The notes beneath the pieces were generated by a model. It had not been told where the DNA came from. It saw nothing but the letters and a program-made list of their open reading frames with translations, and ran no database searches. From NCBI GenBank assembly GCA_963733265.1, contig CAVTCF010000001.1, positions 558,001 to 622,000 of the forward strand: 64,000 nt of DNA, in the 5' to 3' direction. This DNA is from PALSA-1006 sp963733265. GTDB taxonomy: Bacteria; Pseudomonadota; Gammaproteobacteria; Burkholderiales; Gallionellaceae. Positions 62,578-64,000 of this stretch are shown here, in pieces; the stretch's first letter is position 1, and every line of letters starts with the position of its first letter. Both the position numbers and the translations under genes were made by a program.

Positions 62578-63252
62578 TCAGTCTTCCTTCAGCTTTTCCA
62601 TATGTTTCAAGTCCAGACTGTCGAAAGCTACACGTATCTGGAAGAAGAAAATACCGAGGATGAACATGCCTACCAGCACGTCAAGCGCGATGCCCAGCTC
62701 CACCACCATCGGCATGCCGTAAGTGGCCGAGGTGGCGGCAAAGAAGAGTCCGTTTTCCATGGCGAGGAAACCCACTACCTGCGGCACTGCCTTGCTGCGT
62801 GTAATCATCATCAGGAAAGACAGCAGCACGCTGGCCATGGCGATGCCCAAGGTGCTCTTGGTGATAGTGCCTGCCATTTGCGAAATCGGTGCGGCCAGAT
62901 TGAACGCGAATACCACCAAGGCCAAACCGATTAGCATAATGGTCGGGATATTGAACATGGTTTCCACATCCCATTTGATGTTCAGCTTGCGGATCAGTTG
63001 GTGCAAAATCCAGGGTAACAGCAGTACTTTCAGTAGCAAGGTCAGCCCGGCAGAATAATACAGGTGGGACTGGTCGGAAGAATAGGCAACCACCGCCGTG
63101 CTGATGCTGAGTACAAAACCCTGCAAGGCGAATAAATTAATCAACGACAAGATACGTCGCTGTGACAGCATTGAGAATGCGATTAGCAGCAGCAACGCTG
63201 CGCACATGTTGATCACTTGGGCGGTGAAGGGAATGCTTGTAAGTGGACTCAT
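62578..63252 (-). CDS. hyfE: HyfE-like membrane subunit
   Basis: 224 residues with six or seven membrane segments; it has the NuoK-like C-terminal part (MENGLFFAATSATYGMPMVVELGIALDVLVG) characteristic of HyfE. The last bases of hyfC overlap its ATG (ATGA), and hyfF starts one base after its stop, giving a tightly packed operon. Confidence 0.9.
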   Translation of the reverse strand: MSPLTSIPFTAQVINMCAALLLLIAFSMLSQRRILSLINLFALQGFVLSISTAVVAYSSDQSHLYYSAGLTLLLKVLLLPWILHQLIRKLNIKWDVETMFNIPTIMLIGLALVVFAFNLAAPISQMAGTITKSTLGIAMASVLLSFLMMITRSKAVPQVVGFLAMENGLFFAATSATYGMPMVVELGIALDVLVGMFILGIFFFQIRVAFDSLDLKHMEKLKED

Positions 63253-64000
63253 ACGTTCATCTCCAGCAGGAAATGCGTCAGCAACCCCAGCACAGCCAGC
63301 AGAAAGGCGGTGCCCATAAATTCCGGCACGTGAAAAATACGCATCTTGGCGGATACGGTCTCAAGCACCGCGAGTCCCGCGCCGCCGATCAGCAGTTTGA
63401 TAAACAACAGCAATACTGCCAGCGGCAATGCAGCCCAGTCACCGCTCTCGGCGATACCCCAGGGCACAAACAAGGCAATGCCGATGGTCATGTAGGCGAG
63501 CAGCTTGAGCGCGCCAGCCCACTCCACCAGCGCCAGATGGCGTGCGGAATACTCCAGAATCATTGCTTCGTGGATCATGGTGAGTTCGAGGTGGGTGGAG
63601 GGATTGTCCACCGGAACGCGCGAATTTTCGGCGAGCATTACCATGACAAAAGCGACAGCGGCAAAGGTCATGCTGGGATATAACACGAATTGTTTATGTG
63701 CCAGCGTTTCCACGATGGTAACAAGCGAGGTCGATTGACTGATAGTGGATGCAGTAAACAGCACCATCAGCAACGCCGGTTCGGCGAGGAAGCCAACCAG
63801 CATTTCGCGGCGCGCACCCAGCGAGCCGAAAGCGGTACCGATATCCATCGCGGCCAGCGAAATAAACACCCGTGCCAGCGCGAAAATTCCGACCAGCGCA
63901 ATCACATCCACGGCAGGAGAAAGCGGCAAGTCGGTCGCCAGCACCGGTACCAGCGCCGCCGCCAGCCACATGCAGGCAAACAGGATATAGGGCGTGGCAC
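63249..64000 (-). CDS. hyfC: HyfC/NuoH-like membrane subunit (partial, cut by window edge)
   Basis: At least 250 residues are visible; an ATG at 63971 is internal, because the frame stays open to the window edge and encodes the conserved TPYILFACMWLAAALVP. The family is 310-320 residues, so the N-terminus lies beyond 64000. NuoH signatures are seen: MVMLAENSRVPVDNPSTHLELTM and HEAMILEYS. It is the membrane anchor of the peripheral arm and the entry of the operon in this window; hyfB would be expected upstream. Confidence 0.9.
   Translation of the reverse strand, partial: ATPYILFACMWLAAALVPVLATDLPLSPAVDVIALVGIFALARVFISLAAMDIGTAFGSLGARREMLVGFLAEPALLMVLFTASTISQSTSLVTIVETLAHKQFVLYPSMTFAAVAFVMVMLAENSRVPVDNPSTHLELTMIHEAMILEYSARHLALVEWAGALKLLAYMTIGIALFVPWGIAESGDWAALPLAVLLLFIKLLIGGAGLAVLETVSAKMRIFHVPEFMGTAFLLAVLGLLTHFLLEMNV

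Noticed and set aside
1..64000. CRISPR array, rRNA or tRNA genes
   Set aside because: No regularly spaced direct repeats, no rRNA core sequences and no cloverleaf-forming segments were found on reading the window.

Overview
The window looks like a chromosomal segment of a Gram-negative betaproteobacterium, most likely an iron-oxidising Gallionellaceae relative (Sideroxydans/Gallionella type). The reasons are an MtoA/MtrA-type decahaem cytochrome next to an MtrB/MtoB-type porin, betaproteobacterial versions of miaB, ybeY, corC, dnaE, rpmB and rpmG, and many c-di-GMP and haemerythrin sensors. The genus is inference; the genes are read from the sequence.

Layout. 1-6.4 kb: end of a PilZ-like gene, a Rossmann-PAS-GGDEF protein, rpmB-rpmG, a Kef-type antiporter and a RelA that lacks its ACT domain. 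6.66-7.71 kb: IS30-family element, copy 1. 7.9-11.3 kb: mtoA-mtoB-like extracellular electron-transfer pair. 11.5-18.9 kb (minus strand): HAD phosphatase, corC, ybeY, a 1227-residue CBS/PAS/GAF/GGDEF/EAL protein where phoH usually sits, and miaB. 19-20.8 kb: small genes and remnants, one with a 14-G tract. 20.8-25.2 kb: xdhC, mocA-like and a two-subunit molybdenum hydroxylase whose large subunit is frameshifted. 25.2-29.6 kb: tripartite ABC efflux operon. 29.6-44.9 kb: housekeeping and stress genes, including nfeD/stomatin, a cytochrome c peroxidase overlapping a DAHL-PAS-GGDEF-haemerythrin sensor, an ABC-2 exporter and a stand-alone haemerythrin. 45-48.6 kb: dnaE.

48.6-58.1 kb is an accessory island: DUF433/DUF5615 pair, orphan ribbon-helix-helix antitoxin, aspartic protease flanked by matching hairpins, HipA/YjjJ-like kinase, a second IS30 copy interrupted by a group II intron, a roughly 526-bp element with long terminal inverted repeats, an IS110-family element and a VapBC-type pair. 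58.2-64 kb (minus strand) is the distal part of a hydrogenase-4/complex-I-like operon (hyfC-E-F-G-I order). Its large subunit has lost the Ni-Fe cysteine ligands, so it belongs with energy-converting hydrogenase-related (Ehr) complexes, and an MNT-HEPN module sits between hyfF and hyfG.

The strongest signals for a second look are: (1) the Ni-less Ehr-type complex with an embedded MNT-HEPN module and a heptanucleotide-repeat insertion; (2) the IS30/group II intron nest, where an intact copy of the same IS in the window defines the intron ends, and both IS copies have clean 3-bp target duplications; (3) the long-TIR element with a solo third end; (4) the RelA truncation beside the IS. No CRISPR array, tRNA or rRNA gene was seen.
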